DNA of 64,000 nucleotides from Paludibaculum fermentans (GTDB lineage Bacteria > Acidobacteriota > Terriglobia > Bryobacterales > Bryobacteraceae). The stretch is taken from the NCBI RefSeq assembly GCF_015277775.1, contig NZ_CP063849.1, positions 1,488,001 to 1,552,000 of the forward strand. The letters run 5' to 3'. Under the pieces are notes generated by a model, which did not search any database, had not been told where the DNA came from, and saw only the letters and a program-made list of their open reading frames with translations. Of the stretch, positions 1 through 8,834 are shown one piece after another (within the stretch, counting starts at the first letter, position 1; the number at the start of each line of letters is the position of its first letter). The position numbers and the translations under genes were made by a program.

Positions 1-3000
1 TCCAGGCCTATACGATTCTCTCCGTCACTGACCTCGCGATCATCACCAAGACCACCCCCGGAAAACTACTCGTCCGGGCGGTCGACCGCGTCACCGGAGC
101 GCCGCTGGCCAATATCCCCATTCAGGTGTATGACAGCGGCACCCGCCAGGATATCGCGCGTTCCTCCACCGATCCTGACGGGCTCCTCTCCGTGGACGTT
201 AAAGAGGTGTCCGAAGAGGGCGCCGTCGTGCTGGCCCACCGCGAGAAGGATTTTGCCGTCACCACCGTGGGCGGTTACAGCCTCTCCACCGAACGTGGAC
301 GCAACTTCATGGGCTACGTGTACACTGACCGGCCGGTGTATCGCCCCGGCCACCCGGTGCACTTCAAAGCCATCGTCCGCAACACCATCGGCGCTGGCTA
401 CCAGATCCCCGACCAGTCCGATGTCCAGGTCCAGGTGGAAGACCCCGAGGGCAAGACGCTGCTGAAGAAGAAGGCGTCCCTGACGAAATACGGCTCGGTC
501 TCGGGCGACCTCACCCTGCCGGCCGATGCCGCCATCGGCTACTACAGCGTGAACGTCAGCCTCAGCGGCGACGACCACGAGATGAAGGCGTTCGGCGGCT
601 TCAACGTCGAGGAGTACCGTAAACCCGAATACGAAGTAAAGGTGACCTCCGAGACGCCGCGCACCATCCAGGGCGGGCACGTCAAAATGAACGTCGACGT
701 CAAGTACTACTACGGAGAACCCGTAGCCGGCGCCAGCGTCAAGTACACCGTCCACCGCTACCGCTGGTGGGCGCCCTGGTACGAGACCGACGAAGACATG
801 GGCGACGAGGACGAAGAGGGCGGCGGCTACGGCGGCGAGCAGGTGGCCGAAGAAACCGCGAAACTCGACAGCCAGGGCCATCTCACCATCGATGTCCCCA
901 CCACAGCGAATCCCTACGACTCCGCTTACCGCGTCGAGGCCCGCGTCACCGATTCGTCGAACCGCGAAGTGGCCGGCTCCGGCAACTTCGTGGCGACCCG
1001 CGGCTCGTTCTTCATCACCGCTGAACCGGAGCGCTATGTCTACGGTCCGGGCGACCCGGCCCGCATGCGGGTGGAGACTCGGGATTACGCCGGCGCCATG
1101 GTCCCCAATGTCTCCTTCCATGTGGAAGTAGCTCCGCACGCCAGGAAGGGCGGCACCGAACCCGCCATCCTGAAACTGGAAGGCAAGACCGGGCCGGACG
1201 GCAAGGGCCAGGTCGAGTTCCCCGCCCCGGTCAGCGCGTCCTATCAGGTGAAGGTCTCCGCCGCCGATACGGCCGGCCGGGCCATCGACGATATCAGCTG
1301 GCTGTGGGTCTCGGGTGCCTGGGCCGAAAGCGGCACAGCCGACCAGCGCATCGAAATCATCCCCGACAAGAAGTCCTATAAGTCGGGCGACAAAGCGAAG
1401 ATTCTCCTGGTCACCAATGTCCCGGACGCCGATGTCTGGCTCACGCTCGAGGGCAAGACGCTCTACTGGTCGAAGTTCGTCCACGCCAAGGGCGGGACGG
1501 CGACCGTCGAGATCCCCATCGAGAGTTCGCACGCGCCCAACGTCTTCGTCGACGCCACGTTCCTCAGCAACAACACCCTCTATCGCGGGTCGAAGTCGCT
1601 GAAGGTGCCGCCGGTCGAGAAGCAGATCCAGGTGGAGGTGCAGTCCAGCAAGGCCGAGTACAAGCCGGGCGAGCCCGCGCAATTCACGGTCACAGCCAAG
1701 GACAACCAGGGCAAACCCGTCGCCGCCGAGTTCAGCCTCGGGGTGGTCGACGAAGCCATCTACGCCATCAAGAAGGAAGCGCAGCCGGATATCCTGAACG
1801 TCTTCTATGGACGCACCTGGAACCGGGTGGGCACCGACACGTCGATGGAGTATTACTTCTACGGCGAGGCCGGCAAGCGCCGCATGCAACTGGCGCAGAT
1901 CCGCGACCGCAAGTCGCGTGCCCAGCTCAAACCAGACAAACTCGTAGAGCCGAAGATCCGCAAGAACTTCCCCGATACCGCCTACTGGATCGCCGATCTC
2001 AAGACCGGCAATGACGGGCGGGCTTCCACCGAAGTGACCTTTCCCGATTCGCTCACCACCTGGCGGGCGACGGCACGCGGCGTCACCGAGGATACGAAGG
2101 TCGGCGGAGCCGTTCAGCGCACCATCGTCCGCAAGAACCTGATGGTCACCATGGCCACGCCGCGCTTCTTTACGGAAGCCGACGAGGTCACTGTGCCGGT
2201 TCTGGTTCGCAACTACACGGCGGGCGAACTAAAGGTGAGAGTGTCGCTCGACGCACAAGGCGTCCAGATCCTCGCCGGAGCCACGTCGGAGATCACGGTC
2301 GCGCCCAAGGGCGAAGGCCGGGTCGACTACAAGTTGAGGGCCAACGCCGTCGACAAAGTCGTGCTCACCGCCAAAGCGCTCACCACCCAGGAGAGCGACG
2401 CCCTGGAACTCACCTTCCCGGTCGAGCCGTATGGCCTGAAGCTGATCGATCCGCTGCAGACCAAGCTCCAGCAGAAGAGCCAGTCGTATGACTTCGCCGG
2501 CAAGTTCCCGAGCGATGCCCAGCAGAACTGGCGGGCCGTCACGGTCCACCTGACGCCCTCCGCCGCCGGAGCCGTCTTCGGCGCTTTGGAGTACCTCATC
2601 ACTTACCCCTATGGCTGCACCGAGCAGACCATGTCCAGCTTCCTGCCCAACGTGGTCGTCAGCCAGGCCCTCAAGGAGCTGAAGCTGCCCGCCAACATCG
2701 ACCAGAAGGATCTTGCCAAAAAGGTCAAGGCCGGGCTGGAACGCCTCTACGACTACCAGCACGAAGACGGCGGTTGGGGCTGGTGGAAGGACGACGCCAG
2801 TGACCCGTTCATGACCGCCTACGTCACCAGCGGCCTCAAACTGGCCGCCGACGCCGGCTACAGCATCGACCTGTGGCGGGTGAACAACTCCTCCACGGCT
2901 CTCGCTAAGATGCTGGAAGGCAAGGCCAAGATTGCGCCCGATACGCGGGCGTACATGGTCTATGCCTTGACCCTGGCCGGCCACCAGACGAAACCGCAAA

Positions 3001-4058
3001 TCGAAGCCATCTGGAACGGCCGCGATGAGATGACGAACTTCGGCCGGGCCCTGTTGGGCCTCACGCTCTACCAGGCCAAGGACGCGCGCGCCGCTGAGGT
3101 CGCCACGAACCTGGCCGGCCGCATCAGCAAGACCACCGACGGCTCCTTCTGGGAGTCGAACCGGGATCCGATGCTCGACTTCGACTCCGAGAACTCGCTG
3201 GAGGCCACGGCCTTCGTCGTCAAGTTCCTCTCGAAGCAGCAGCCCACCAGCCCGCTGATCGACGAGGCCACCCAGTGGCTGGTCAACCATCGCGACCAGG
3301 GCTACTACTGGGCGTCGACGAAACGAACCGCTTTCGTCATCTTCGGCCTCACCGACGTGCTGAAGCGCAGCGGCGAGCTGAAGCCTGACTACCAGGTCAA
3401 GGTGACCGTCAACGGGGCCGAAGTGCTCTCCAAGCGCTTCACTGCCGAAGACGCGCTCAGCCCGCAACCCGTCAAGATCCGCGTCCCGCTGAAGGGCAAC
3501 GACGCGAATCCCAAGGTCACGGTCACCAAGAACGGCGACGGCGTCCTGTTCGCCTCCGCCCGCTGGGAGTACCGCTCGAACGGCACCGAAAGCCGGCTGC
3601 GCGGCGACACTCCGCTCAAGATCAACCGCAACTACTACCGGCTCAACCCGGTGAACGAGGGCGGCAAGATCATCTACAACATGGAGCCGCTGAACGGCGA
3701 AGCCAGGCTGGGCGACCTGGTGGCGGTCCGGTTGTCGGTCTCCGGCCAGGAGAACCAGCGCTACCTGCTGGTGGAGGATCCGCTCCCCACCGGCGCCGAA
3801 GTGGTGGCTCGCGACGATCTCTATCAGGTTCGGGGCCAACCCGCGTGGTGGACCACCTGGTGGTCGCGCCGCGAAGTCCGCGACAACCGCGTCTCCTACT
3901 TCCCGTGGCGTATGCCCAAGGACGGACTGGAGTATGTCTACTTGATCCGCTTCACCAACGCCGGCGCCTTCAAGGTGACCCCGGCCCGAGTGGAGCCCAT
4001 GTATAAGCCCGGCCATCTCGGCTGGAGCCTGCCCGCTACTTTCGAGGTGCACCAATGA
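1..4058 (+). CDS. Alpha-2-macroglobulin family protein (5' truncated)
   Basis: The reading frame is open from base 3, so the N-terminus lies outside the window; about 1351 residues are visible. Repeated MG (macroglobulin) beta-sandwich segments are followed by the conserved VVDEAIYAI stretch, a bait-like segment, the A2M domain (DTAYWIADLKTG ... TTWRATARGV) and a thioester motif CTEQ encoded at 2616-2627, with the alpha-alpha toroid TED domain behind it (GWGWW). Bacterial A2Ms are periplasmic protease traps that couple covalently to an attacking protease through the Cys-Gln thioester. Many bacterial copies sit beside penicillin-binding protein 1C; here a small transpeptidase gene lies 1.7 kb downstream on the other strand. 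The ATGA overlap with the next gene implies translational coupling. Confidence 0.93.
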   Translation, partial: QAYTILSVTDLAIITKTTPGKLLVRAVDRVTGAPLANIPIQVYDSGTRQDIARSSTDPDGLLSVDVKEVSEEGAVVLAHREKDFAVTTVGGYSLSTERGRNFMGYVYTDRPVYRPGHPVHFKAIVRNTIGAGYQIPDQSDVQVQVEDPEGKTLLKKKASLTKYGSVSGDLTLPADAAIGYYSVNVSLSGDDHEMKAFGGFNVEEYRKPEYEVKVTSETPRTIQGGHVKMNVDVKYYYGEPVAGASVKYTVHRYRWWAPWYETDEDMGDEDEEGGGYGGEQVAEETAKLDSQGHLTIDVPTTANPYDSAYRVEARVTDSSNREVAGSGNFVATRGSFFITAEPERYVYGPGDPARMRVETRDYAGAMVPNVSFHVEVAPHARKGGTEPAILKLEGKTGPDGKGQVEFPAPVSASYQVKVSAADTAGRAIDDISWLWVSGAWAESGTADQRIEIIPDKKSYKSGDKAKILLVTNVPDADVWLTLEGKTLYWSKFVHAKGGTATVEIPIESSHAPNVFVDATFLSNNTLYRGSKSLKVPPVEKQIQVEVQSSKAEYKPGEPAQFTVTAKDNQGKPVAAEFSLGVVDEAIYAIKKEAQPDILNVFYGRTWNRVGTDTSMEYYFYGEAGKRRMQLAQIRDRKSRAQLKPDKLVEPKIRKNFPDTAYWIADLKTGNDGRASTEVTFPDSLTTWRATARGVTEDTKVGGAVQRTIVRKNLMVTMATPRFFTEADEVTVPVLVRNYTAGELKVRVSLDAQGVQILAGATSEITVAPKGEGRVDYKLRANAVDKVVLTAKALTTQESDALELTFPVEPYGLKLIDPLQTKLQQKSQSYDFAGKFPSDAQQNWRAVTVHLTPSAAGAVFGALEYLITYPYGCTEQTMSSFLPNVVVSQALKELKLPANIDQKDLAKKVKAGLERLYDYQHEDGGWGWWKDDASDPFMTAYVTSGLKLAADAGYSIDLWRVNNSSTALAKMLEGKAKIAPDTRAYMVYALTLAGHQTKPQIEAIWNGRDEMTNFGRALLGLTLYQAKDARAAEVATNLAGRISKTTDGSFWESNRDPMLDFDSENSLEATAFVVKFLSKQQPTSPLIDEATQWLVNHRDQGYYWASTKRTAFVIFGLTDVLKRSGELKPDYQVKVTVNGAEVLSKRFTAEDALSPQPVKIRVPLKGNDANPKVTVTKNGDGVLFASARWEYRSNGTESRLRGDTPLKINRNYYRLNPVNEGGKIIYNMEPLNGEARLGDLVAVRLSVSGQENQRYLLVEDPLPTGAEVVARDDLYQVRGQPAWWTTWWSRREVRDNRVSYFPWRMPKDGLEYVYLIRFTNAGAFKVTPARVEPMYKPGHLGWSLPATFEVHQ

Positions 4059-4480
4059 TCGCGTTCCGCCGTTTGCTCTCCCAGAAGCTGCTCTGGATTG
4101 AGGAGACCGCCCTGGTGGGCGCGATCCTCGGTTCCGCCTACGGCTGGCTGGCGCTGCCGGTCGCGACCACCCTGCACCTCGTGGAGCATGCCCTTTTGTT
4201 TCTGCTGATTGTGGGGCTCGTCTGGCTGGCCTTCCGGCTCGCCAACCGGGCCCTCGGTCCGGTGCAATGGGGCAAGGCCATGACCGTGCCGGCGTTCTGG
4301 ATCGCCGCCGTGGTCACGCTGGTGATTGGCTTCGTTCTGCCGTACTACCTGATCTGGTGGATCCCCGAGTTGGGGTCCATGACGGCGCAGGCAGTGAGCG
4401 CCGGCATCCGGTTCGTGATCGCCGGGTTGCTGTTCACCGGGTCGATGCTGTGGCTGCACTGCACAGCGACGGCTACTTAA
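4055..4480 (+). CDS. Small polytopic membrane protein
   Basis: A 141-residue protein with about four hydrophobic segments (roughly residues 17-37, 43-62, 77-100 and 110-133). The start codon lies inside the stop of the alpha-2-macroglobulin gene (ATGA), so the two are an operon and the product may work with it at the envelope. No family was recognised. Its last 8 bases overlap the convergent SpoIID-like gene. Confidence 0.75.
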   Translation: MIAFRRLLSQKLLWIEETALVGAILGSAYGWLALPVATTLHLVEHALLFLLIVGLVWLAFRLANRALGPVQWGKAMTVPAFWIAAVVTLVIGFVLPYYLIWWIPELGSMTAQAVSAGIRFVIAGLLFTGSMLWLHCTATAT

Positions 4481-5771
4481 TCTGTTCGCGGTTGTCCAGT
4501 ACCCACTGGAGGCTGTTCTTCTTGACGAGCGCGTCAACCCTGGCGCGCTCGGCAGGATGAGTGAGGCCGTTCCCCAGGTAATCGGCCAGGCCTTCGTCGA
4601 GCCACAAGGCCAGCGGGGTCCTGCTGTTGAGCCCCAGCGCCACGTGTAGCATTTCGTGTTTGAGGGCGCTCTCGCTGCGCGGCTGCATGTGGATCACCCG
4701 GCCGCGAGTCACGGCGGCGACTTTGCCCGACTCTCCGGTGGAATCGCGATAAACGACAACTGTTGGGTAGACTCTAACTATAGGTCTTTTCAGGACTTTC
4801 AAGCCGGTCAGGCGTTCCGCCTCGGCCAGGGCGCGGTCTGCCTTGGCCGGCAAAGCCTCATCGCCCGGCGTTCCGGCCGACCAAATGTCCACGCGTTCCC
4901 CGCGTAGAATCTGCCATTGGATGTCGGTGGCGGCGATGCCGGCCCGGGTTCCGGGGAAGTACGCCTGGAGGATCTGCTCCCACTTCATGCCGGCCTTGCC
5001 ACGTTGCTCGGCGCCGATCTGGCATAGGCCTACGCCATGACCGGTGCCATAACCACGGAATACCGCCTGCTTCCCAGAGACTTCCACGTCATAGTTGCGG
5101 CTGCGGAGCAGATTCCAGCCCAACTCGCGCCCCACCAGCAGATGGAGCCGCTCCGCGTTCACTAAGCCGCGGTTGGTCCGGAGGGCGAGGGCACGGCCGG
5201 AGGCGGTCCGGGTCTGGACCTCCATCTCCTGCAGCCCCGGCAGGCCGAGCATTCTGGACAGATCCGTCCAGGCGATCTTGGCGGTCCAGGGGTTCCGGCC
5301 GGCTGACAGGCAGTAAGTGTCCTCCTGGCTGGGCAGGTAGGAGCGCCGGGCGGTGGGCCAGATCTCCGCGGCGGCCGCGGTTTTTCCACCGCAATGTCCG
5401 GTGTAAAACACCGTGGCCGGACGGCCGTTGCTCCACAAAATGACGCCCTCGGTCGCCTCGACCGCGGCGCGGAGCCGGGCGGTGACGGCACCCACCCGCG
5501 CATCCTGGCAGTGGGTGGTTTCGCAGTAGTCGAATCCTTCCGAATTGTGACGGTTTCGATTGACCCGGGCGTAAGTACGGATGACGACCGCCATCGCCTT
5601 GAGCGCCTCGTCGGACTTCATTCCGCCGGCTTCCCCGGCAATCACCCAACCGACATACTCCTCCAGGTTGACGTGGACTATTCCCTTGTCGGCCAGGCGG
5701 ACCCGTGCCGTCTGGGCCACCACGGGCCAGACGAGCAGGATTAGCGCGAGGATGCGAAGCGCTGCCACCAT
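4473..5771 (-). CDS. SpoIID/LytB-domain protein fused to a zinc-metallopeptidase-like domain
   Basis: A 432-residue exported protein. After a signal peptide (LRILALILLVWPVVAQ) comes a SpoIID domain: LEEYVGWVIAGE with the family's catalytic Glu region, TGHCGGKTA, and GTGHGVGLCQIGA. SpoIID enzymes are lytic transglycosylases acting on denuded peptidoglycan. The C-terminal 80 residues carry HEMLH (residues 372-376) and downstream DEGLADYL (Glu393), a gluzincin HExxH...E signature as in the peptidase MA-like families. The gene overlaps the upstream transpeptidase gene by 31 bases, so the two are probably co-translated. SpoIID-LytB proteins normally lack a peptidase tail; the fusion is read directly from the sequence, its activity is inference. 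Confidence 0.88.
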   Translation of the reverse strand: MVAALRILALILLVWPVVAQTARVRLADKGIVHVNLEEYVGWVIAGEAGGMKSDEALKAMAVVIRTYARVNRNRHNSEGFDYCETTHCQDARVGAVTARLRAAVEATEGVILWSNGRPATVFYTGHCGGKTAAAAEIWPTARRSYLPSQEDTYCLSAGRNPWTAKIAWTDLSRMLGLPGLQEMEVQTRTASGRALALRTNRGLVNAERLHLLVGRELGWNLLRSRNYDVEVSGKQAVFRGYGTGHGVGLCQIGAEQRGKAGMKWEQILQAYFPGTRAGIAATDIQWQILRGERVDIWSAGTPGDEALPAKADRALAEAERLTGLKVLKRPIVRVYPTVVVYRDSTGESGKVAAVTRGRVIHMQPRSESALKHEMLHVALGLNSRTPLALWLDEGLADYLGNGLTHPAERARVDALVKKNSLQWVLDNREQIK

Positions 5772-6475
5772 TCGAAGATCTCACGAGCGGCGGGGGCCGC
5801 GTCGGTCGCGCCATGGCCCAGCCGTGTATGGGCGACCACGATGACCTTGGGCTGGCGGGCCGGAGCAAAGCCGGCGAACCAGGATCCTTCACTGGTCGTT
5901 CCGGTTTTGCCGGCGACCTGGAGATTGGACAGGGCGGCGAGCTGGCCGGTCCCTTCGGTGACAGCGCGCTCGAGGCCCTTCCGCAGGATCGGGTCCGGGG
6001 AAGCAACCACCTGGAGGTAAGCCTTGGCCAAGCCCATCACCGTGAATTCTACGCCTTCCAGCCCCAGCGCCTGCAACTGCAGATCCTCGACGCTGCCGGC
6101 CAGCCGGGCGCGAGCGCCATATTGCTGCAGTTTGTGCTGGAAGAGACGCGCGTCGAGGCTCCTCGCCATCGCCGCGAACCAAGCGTTGCAACTGGCGGCG
6201 AGCGCCACCTCCCCGTCCACCTGGGTCAGGACCGGAACGTGCGTGCAGTCGACGCGATGGCCGCCCAGGAAGAACGGGGTGGTGCAGCGGGCCGGCACGC
6301 GCCGGGGCAGGTTCATCCACGTCAGTGGCTTGATGGCGGAGCCGGGCGGAGCCCACTGTTCCCGGGCGCGCAGCGGGTCGTCGCAGCGCAGCACTGCTCC
6401 GTCCGGGACTCGGATGGCGACGGTGCAGGCCGCGGGCGGCACGAGCAGGCTCAGTAGTGCCCGGCGGGTGATCAT
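5741..6475 (-). CDS. Minimal penicillin-binding transpeptidase-like protein
   Basis: A 244-residue protein carrying the three active-site motifs of penicillin-binding transpeptidases in order: SxxK as SAIK (Ser46-Lys49), SxN as SCN (95-97) and KTGT (190-193). It has a Tat/Sec-like hydrophobic N-terminus (TRRALLSLLVPPAA). Class A/B PBPs are usually 550-800 residues with extra domains; here almost only the core remains, with a short SxxK to SxN distance of 49 residues. It lies between ybgC (ATGA overlap) and the SpoIID fusion gene (31-base overlap), suggesting a peptidoglycan-processing unit. It could alternatively be a degenerate or sensor-type PBP. Confidence 0.82.
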   Translation of the reverse strand: MITRRALLSLLVPPAACTVAIRVPDGAVLRCDDPLRAREQWAPPGSAIKPLTWMNLPRRVPARCTTPFFLGGHRVDCTHVPVLTQVDGEVALAASCNAWFAAMARSLDARLFQHKLQQYGARARLAGSVEDLQLQALGLEGVEFTVMGLAKAYLQVVASPDPILRKGLERAVTEGTGQLAALSNLQVAGKTGTTSEGSWFAGFAPARQPKVIVVAHTRLGHGATDAAPAAREIFEWWQRFASSR

Positions 6476-6888
6476 GACAAGCCGAAGAGCTGGAAGTACT
6501 TGGCGGGCACCTTCACGGGGCGTCCGTCCTTGAGGAACAGGTGGCGGGTCTCGCCGGTGGCGAGCAGGGCTCCGTCGGAGGCGTTGGTGATTCTATACGC
6601 AAAAGTGATCATGCGCGGGTGAGCGTGCTTGATGACGGCATGCGAAATGACTTCGTCGTCATAGCGGGCGGGTTGGTGATAGCGGCAGTTGGCCTCGGCC
6701 ACGACCATGATGAGGCCGTCGTTCTTTTCGATGTCGCGGTAGCGCACGCCGCGCACCCGGCACAGCTCCGTGCGAGCCATCTCCATCCAAATCAAATAGT
6801 TCGCGTGGTAGACCACGCCCATCTGGTCTGTTTCCGCATAGCGTACGCGGAAGTGTACTTCAGAAGCTTCAGGAACCGTTGTGTCCAC
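6472..6888 (-). CDS. ybgC: YbgC/FadM-type acyl-CoA thioesterase
   Basis: A 138-residue single hot-dog domain. The 4-hydroxybenzoyl-CoA thioesterase motif RYAETDQMGVVYHANYLIWM holds the catalytic Asp21 and the Tyr-His pair. Length fits the YbgC/FadM family, which hydrolyses acyl-CoA or acyl-ACP thioesters in the cytoplasm. It is the first gene of a three-gene minus-strand operon with ATGA coupling to the transpeptidase gene. It is divergent from the moaD-moaE fusion; the gap between the start codons is 53 bases. Confidence 0.9.
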   Translation of the reverse strand: MDTTVPEASEVHFRVRYAETDQMGVVYHANYLIWMEMARTELCRVRGVRYRDIEKNDGLIMVVAEANCRYHQPARYDDEVISHAVIKHAHPRMITFAYRITNASDGALLATGETRHLFLKDGRPVKVPAKYFQLFGLS

Positions 6889-6941
6889 ATCTTATAGTAG
6901 CCATGGCGGAAACCGGGAGTGTCCTACAGGCGTCTGGTACC

Positions 6942-7670
6942 ATGGCGCTTAGCGTGACAATTCGCGTTCTTTTCTTCGGACAACTCAAGGACATAGCGGG
7001 GCTTCGCGAGGAGCATCTGCTGGTGGAGGAGGGCCTGCGGCTGGACGATCTGTTCGCCCAGTATGCGGCCCGCTTCCCGTCCATTCTCAAGATGCGTGCC
7101 AGCATTGTGCTGGCCGTGAACCAGCAATTCGCGCTGGACAACCCCGAACTGCGCGACGGCGACGAAGTGGCGTTTCTGCCGCCCGTGAGCGGCGGGACGG
7201 GCCAGTTCTCGCACGTCATTGAAGACCAGGCAGGGCATTTCTTTGCCTTGACCCGCGACCCCATCGACACAGCGGTCTTGCGGCGGCGCGTGCTGCAGGG
7301 CTCCGACGGCGGGATTGTCCTGTTTGAAGGAGTGGTCCGGAACAACTCGGACGGCCGGCGCACTCTTTACCTGGACTATGAATGCTATGAAGCGATGGCA
7401 ATCCGGGTGATGGCGGACCTGGGGCGCGAGATCGCGGGCAAGTATGAAGTGGGCTGCATGGCGATGGTCCACCGCTTGGGCCGCATGGAGATTGGGGAAG
7501 CGAGCGTGGTGGTGCTGGTGTGCGCTCCGCACCGCAAGCCCGCCTTCGACGCGGCGCTGGAAGGCATCAACCGGCTGAAGAAGCTGGTGCCGGTTTGGAA
7601 GAAAGAGTATTTCGAGGACGGCGCGGTATGGGTGGAGGGCGATTGGGACTCATCAGTCGCCGGGCGCTGA
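6942..7670 (+). CDS. moaX: MoaD-MoaE fusion (molybdopterin synthase, MoaX-like)
   Basis: A single 242-residue polypeptide joins MoaD (residues 1-85, beta-grasp, ending PPVSGG) to MoaE (86-242). Molybdopterin synthase normally needs the C-terminal Gly-Gly of a free MoaD as thiocarboxylate sulfur donor; here it is internal, so cleavage after GG is expected, as known for mycobacterial MoaX. MoaE active-site features are present: HRLGRMEIGE, HRKPAF, and lysines in KKLVPVWKKE (213-221). The start at 6942 places the MoaD fold at the N-terminus; upstream ATG codons at 6879 and 6903 are possible. It overlaps the next gene by 43 bases. Confidence 0.92.
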   Translation: MALSVTIRVLFFGQLKDIAGLREEHLLVEEGLRLDDLFAQYAARFPSILKMRASIVLAVNQQFALDNPELRDGDEVAFLPPVSGGTGQFSHVIEDQAGHFFALTRDPIDTAVLRRRVLQGSDGGIVLFEGVVRNNSDGRRTLYLDYECYEAMAIRVMADLGREIAGKYEVGCMAMVHRLGRMEIGEASVVVLVCAPHRKPAFDAALEGINRLKKLVPVWKKEYFEDGAVWVEGDWDSSVAGR

Positions 7671-8548
7671 TCGCTGGTTTGCCGGCGGTCACGGCACTGG
7701 CACAAGACCCGGTCATCAAGGTCGACGTCAAACTGGTTCGCATGCTGGTGACAGTGAAGAACCGGATGGGCGAGCTTGTCGGCGGGCTGACGAAGAACGA
7801 TTTCCAGATCACGGATAACGGCGTGGAGCAGGAAGTGGCTCTGTTTGAGCGCAACACCGTGCAGCCGCTGTCGATCGCCATGCTGGTGGACCGGTCGCGC
7901 TCGACGCAGCGCGAGAAGGCGTATGAAATCGAGTCGGTCAGGAAGTTCTTCAAGGCGCTGTTCAAGGAAGGCAACGAGCGGGACCAGACGGCTCTGTACA
8001 GCTTCAATTACGAAGTGCGGTTGCAGACGGACTATACGCGCCGCATGGACAAGCTGAACAGCGGCCTGAATGCCCTGCGCAGCGAAGGCGCCACGGCGAT
8101 GTACGACGCCATCTACCTGGCCAGCGAGGATCTGGACCGGCGGGAAGGCCGCCGCGTGGTGGTGGTGGTGAGCGACGGCGGCGACACGTTCAGCAAGATC
8201 AAGTTCCAGCAGGCGCTGGAAGCGCTGCACCGCGCCAATGCGGTGATGTATGCCGTGCTGATCGTGCCGGTGGCGAACGACGCCGGGCGGAACCTGGGCG
8301 GCGAGAACTCGCTGACGACGCTGACCAACTGGACCGGCGGCAAGATCTTCTTCCCCTCCCTGGGGCTTTCGCTGGACCAGGCGTTTGAGGACATCCTGCG
8401 CGACCTGCGCACGCAATACCTGATCGGCTACTATCCGAAAAACGTGCCGCCCGGCAAGCAGCGTTTCCATCGTGTGGCGGTGGCGGTGGACAAACCGGGC
8501 TTCTCGGTCTCGGCCCGAAACGGCTATTTCGCCGACCCGACTCCGTGA
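7628..8548 (+). CDS. Acidobacterial VWFA-related exported protein
   Basis: A 306-residue protein with an RR-containing signal-like N-terminus (SRRALIAGLPAVTALAQ) followed by the segment GLTKNDFQITDNGVEQ that precedes the domain in VWFA-related acidobacterial proteins. The MIDAS DxSxS motif is intact (DRSRS, Asp88/Ser90/Ser92) and the fold ends with YLIGYYP, typical of this family. It probably binds a partner protein through a metal ion in the periplasm; the function is unknown. The start at 7628 is preferred because the open frame upstream is only the shadow of moaE. Confidence 0.88.
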   Translation: MGGGRLGLISRRALIAGLPAVTALAQDPVIKVDVKLVRMLVTVKNRMGELVGGLTKNDFQITDNGVEQEVALFERNTVQPLSIAMLVDRSRSTQREKAYEIESVRKFFKALFKEGNERDQTALYSFNYEVRLQTDYTRRMDKLNSGLNALRSEGATAMYDAIYLASEDLDRREGRRVVVVVSDGGDTFSKIKFQQALEALHRANAVMYAVLIVPVANDAGRNLGGENSLTTLTNWTGGKIFFPSLGLSLDQAFEDILRDLRTQYLIGYYPKNVPPGKQRFHRVAVAVDKPGFSVSARNGYFADPTP

Positions 8549-8575
8549 GCCGCGCTGGGTTACCATAGAAATTCT

Positions 8576-8593
8576 AGGAGCCTTCCCCACTTG
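8576..8593 (+). promoter_or_regulatory. RBS and TTG start of the Hfq-like gene
   Basis: AGGAG at 8576-8580 lies 10 bases before a TTG at 8591. No ATG or GTG in frame gives a full-length Hfq-like N-terminus, so TTG is the likely start. Confidence 0.65.
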
Positions 8594-8815
8594 CCCAAGT
8601 CGAAAGCGCCCGCGCAAACCTTTGTGGAGCCGCAGTATCTGACGGAACTGGTTCAGAGCAAGGCCCCGGTGCGTGTGAAGCTGCTGACCGACGAGGAATA
8701 CGAAGGCTACATCGAGTATTGGGACGCCGGCTTCATCCGCCTGACGCGGACCGATGGACCGAATCTGTTCATCTTCAAGGACCAGATCAAGTACATCGCG
8801 GAACTGAAGGACTGA
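8591..8815 (+). CDS. hfq: Hfq-like Sm-fold RNA-binding protein
   Basis: A 74-residue protein with the Hfq layout: N-terminal helix (EPQYLTELVQSKAPV), Sm1 strands (VRVKLLTDEEYEGYIEYWDAGFI) and Sm2 (NLFIFKDQIKYI). Hfq is the hexameric sRNA/mRNA chaperone. The usual Sm2 sequence is YKHA, whose His contributes to the proximal RNA face; here it reads FKDQ, so His is replaced by Asp. The protein has no disordered acidic tail. It sits 19 bases upstream of the inositol-monophosphatase-family gene. Assignment to Hfq rather than another Sm-like protein rests on length and pattern. Confidence 0.75.
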   Translation: MPKSKAPAQTFVEPQYLTELVQSKAPVRVKLLTDEEYEGYIEYWDAGFIRLTRTDGPNLFIFKDQIKYIAELKD

Positions 8816-8834
8816 CGCGCGCCCGTTCGAGACA

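Noticed and set aside
66-1889. 607-residue open frame opposite the alpha-2-macroglobulin gene
   Set aside because: Antisense shadow in high-GC DNA: biased Gly/Val/Asp/His composition, no ribosome site, and the plus strand encodes clear A2M motifs.
2229-4055. 608-residue open frame opposite the alpha-2-macroglobulin gene
   Set aside because: Same kind of codon-phase shadow; no recognisable domain.
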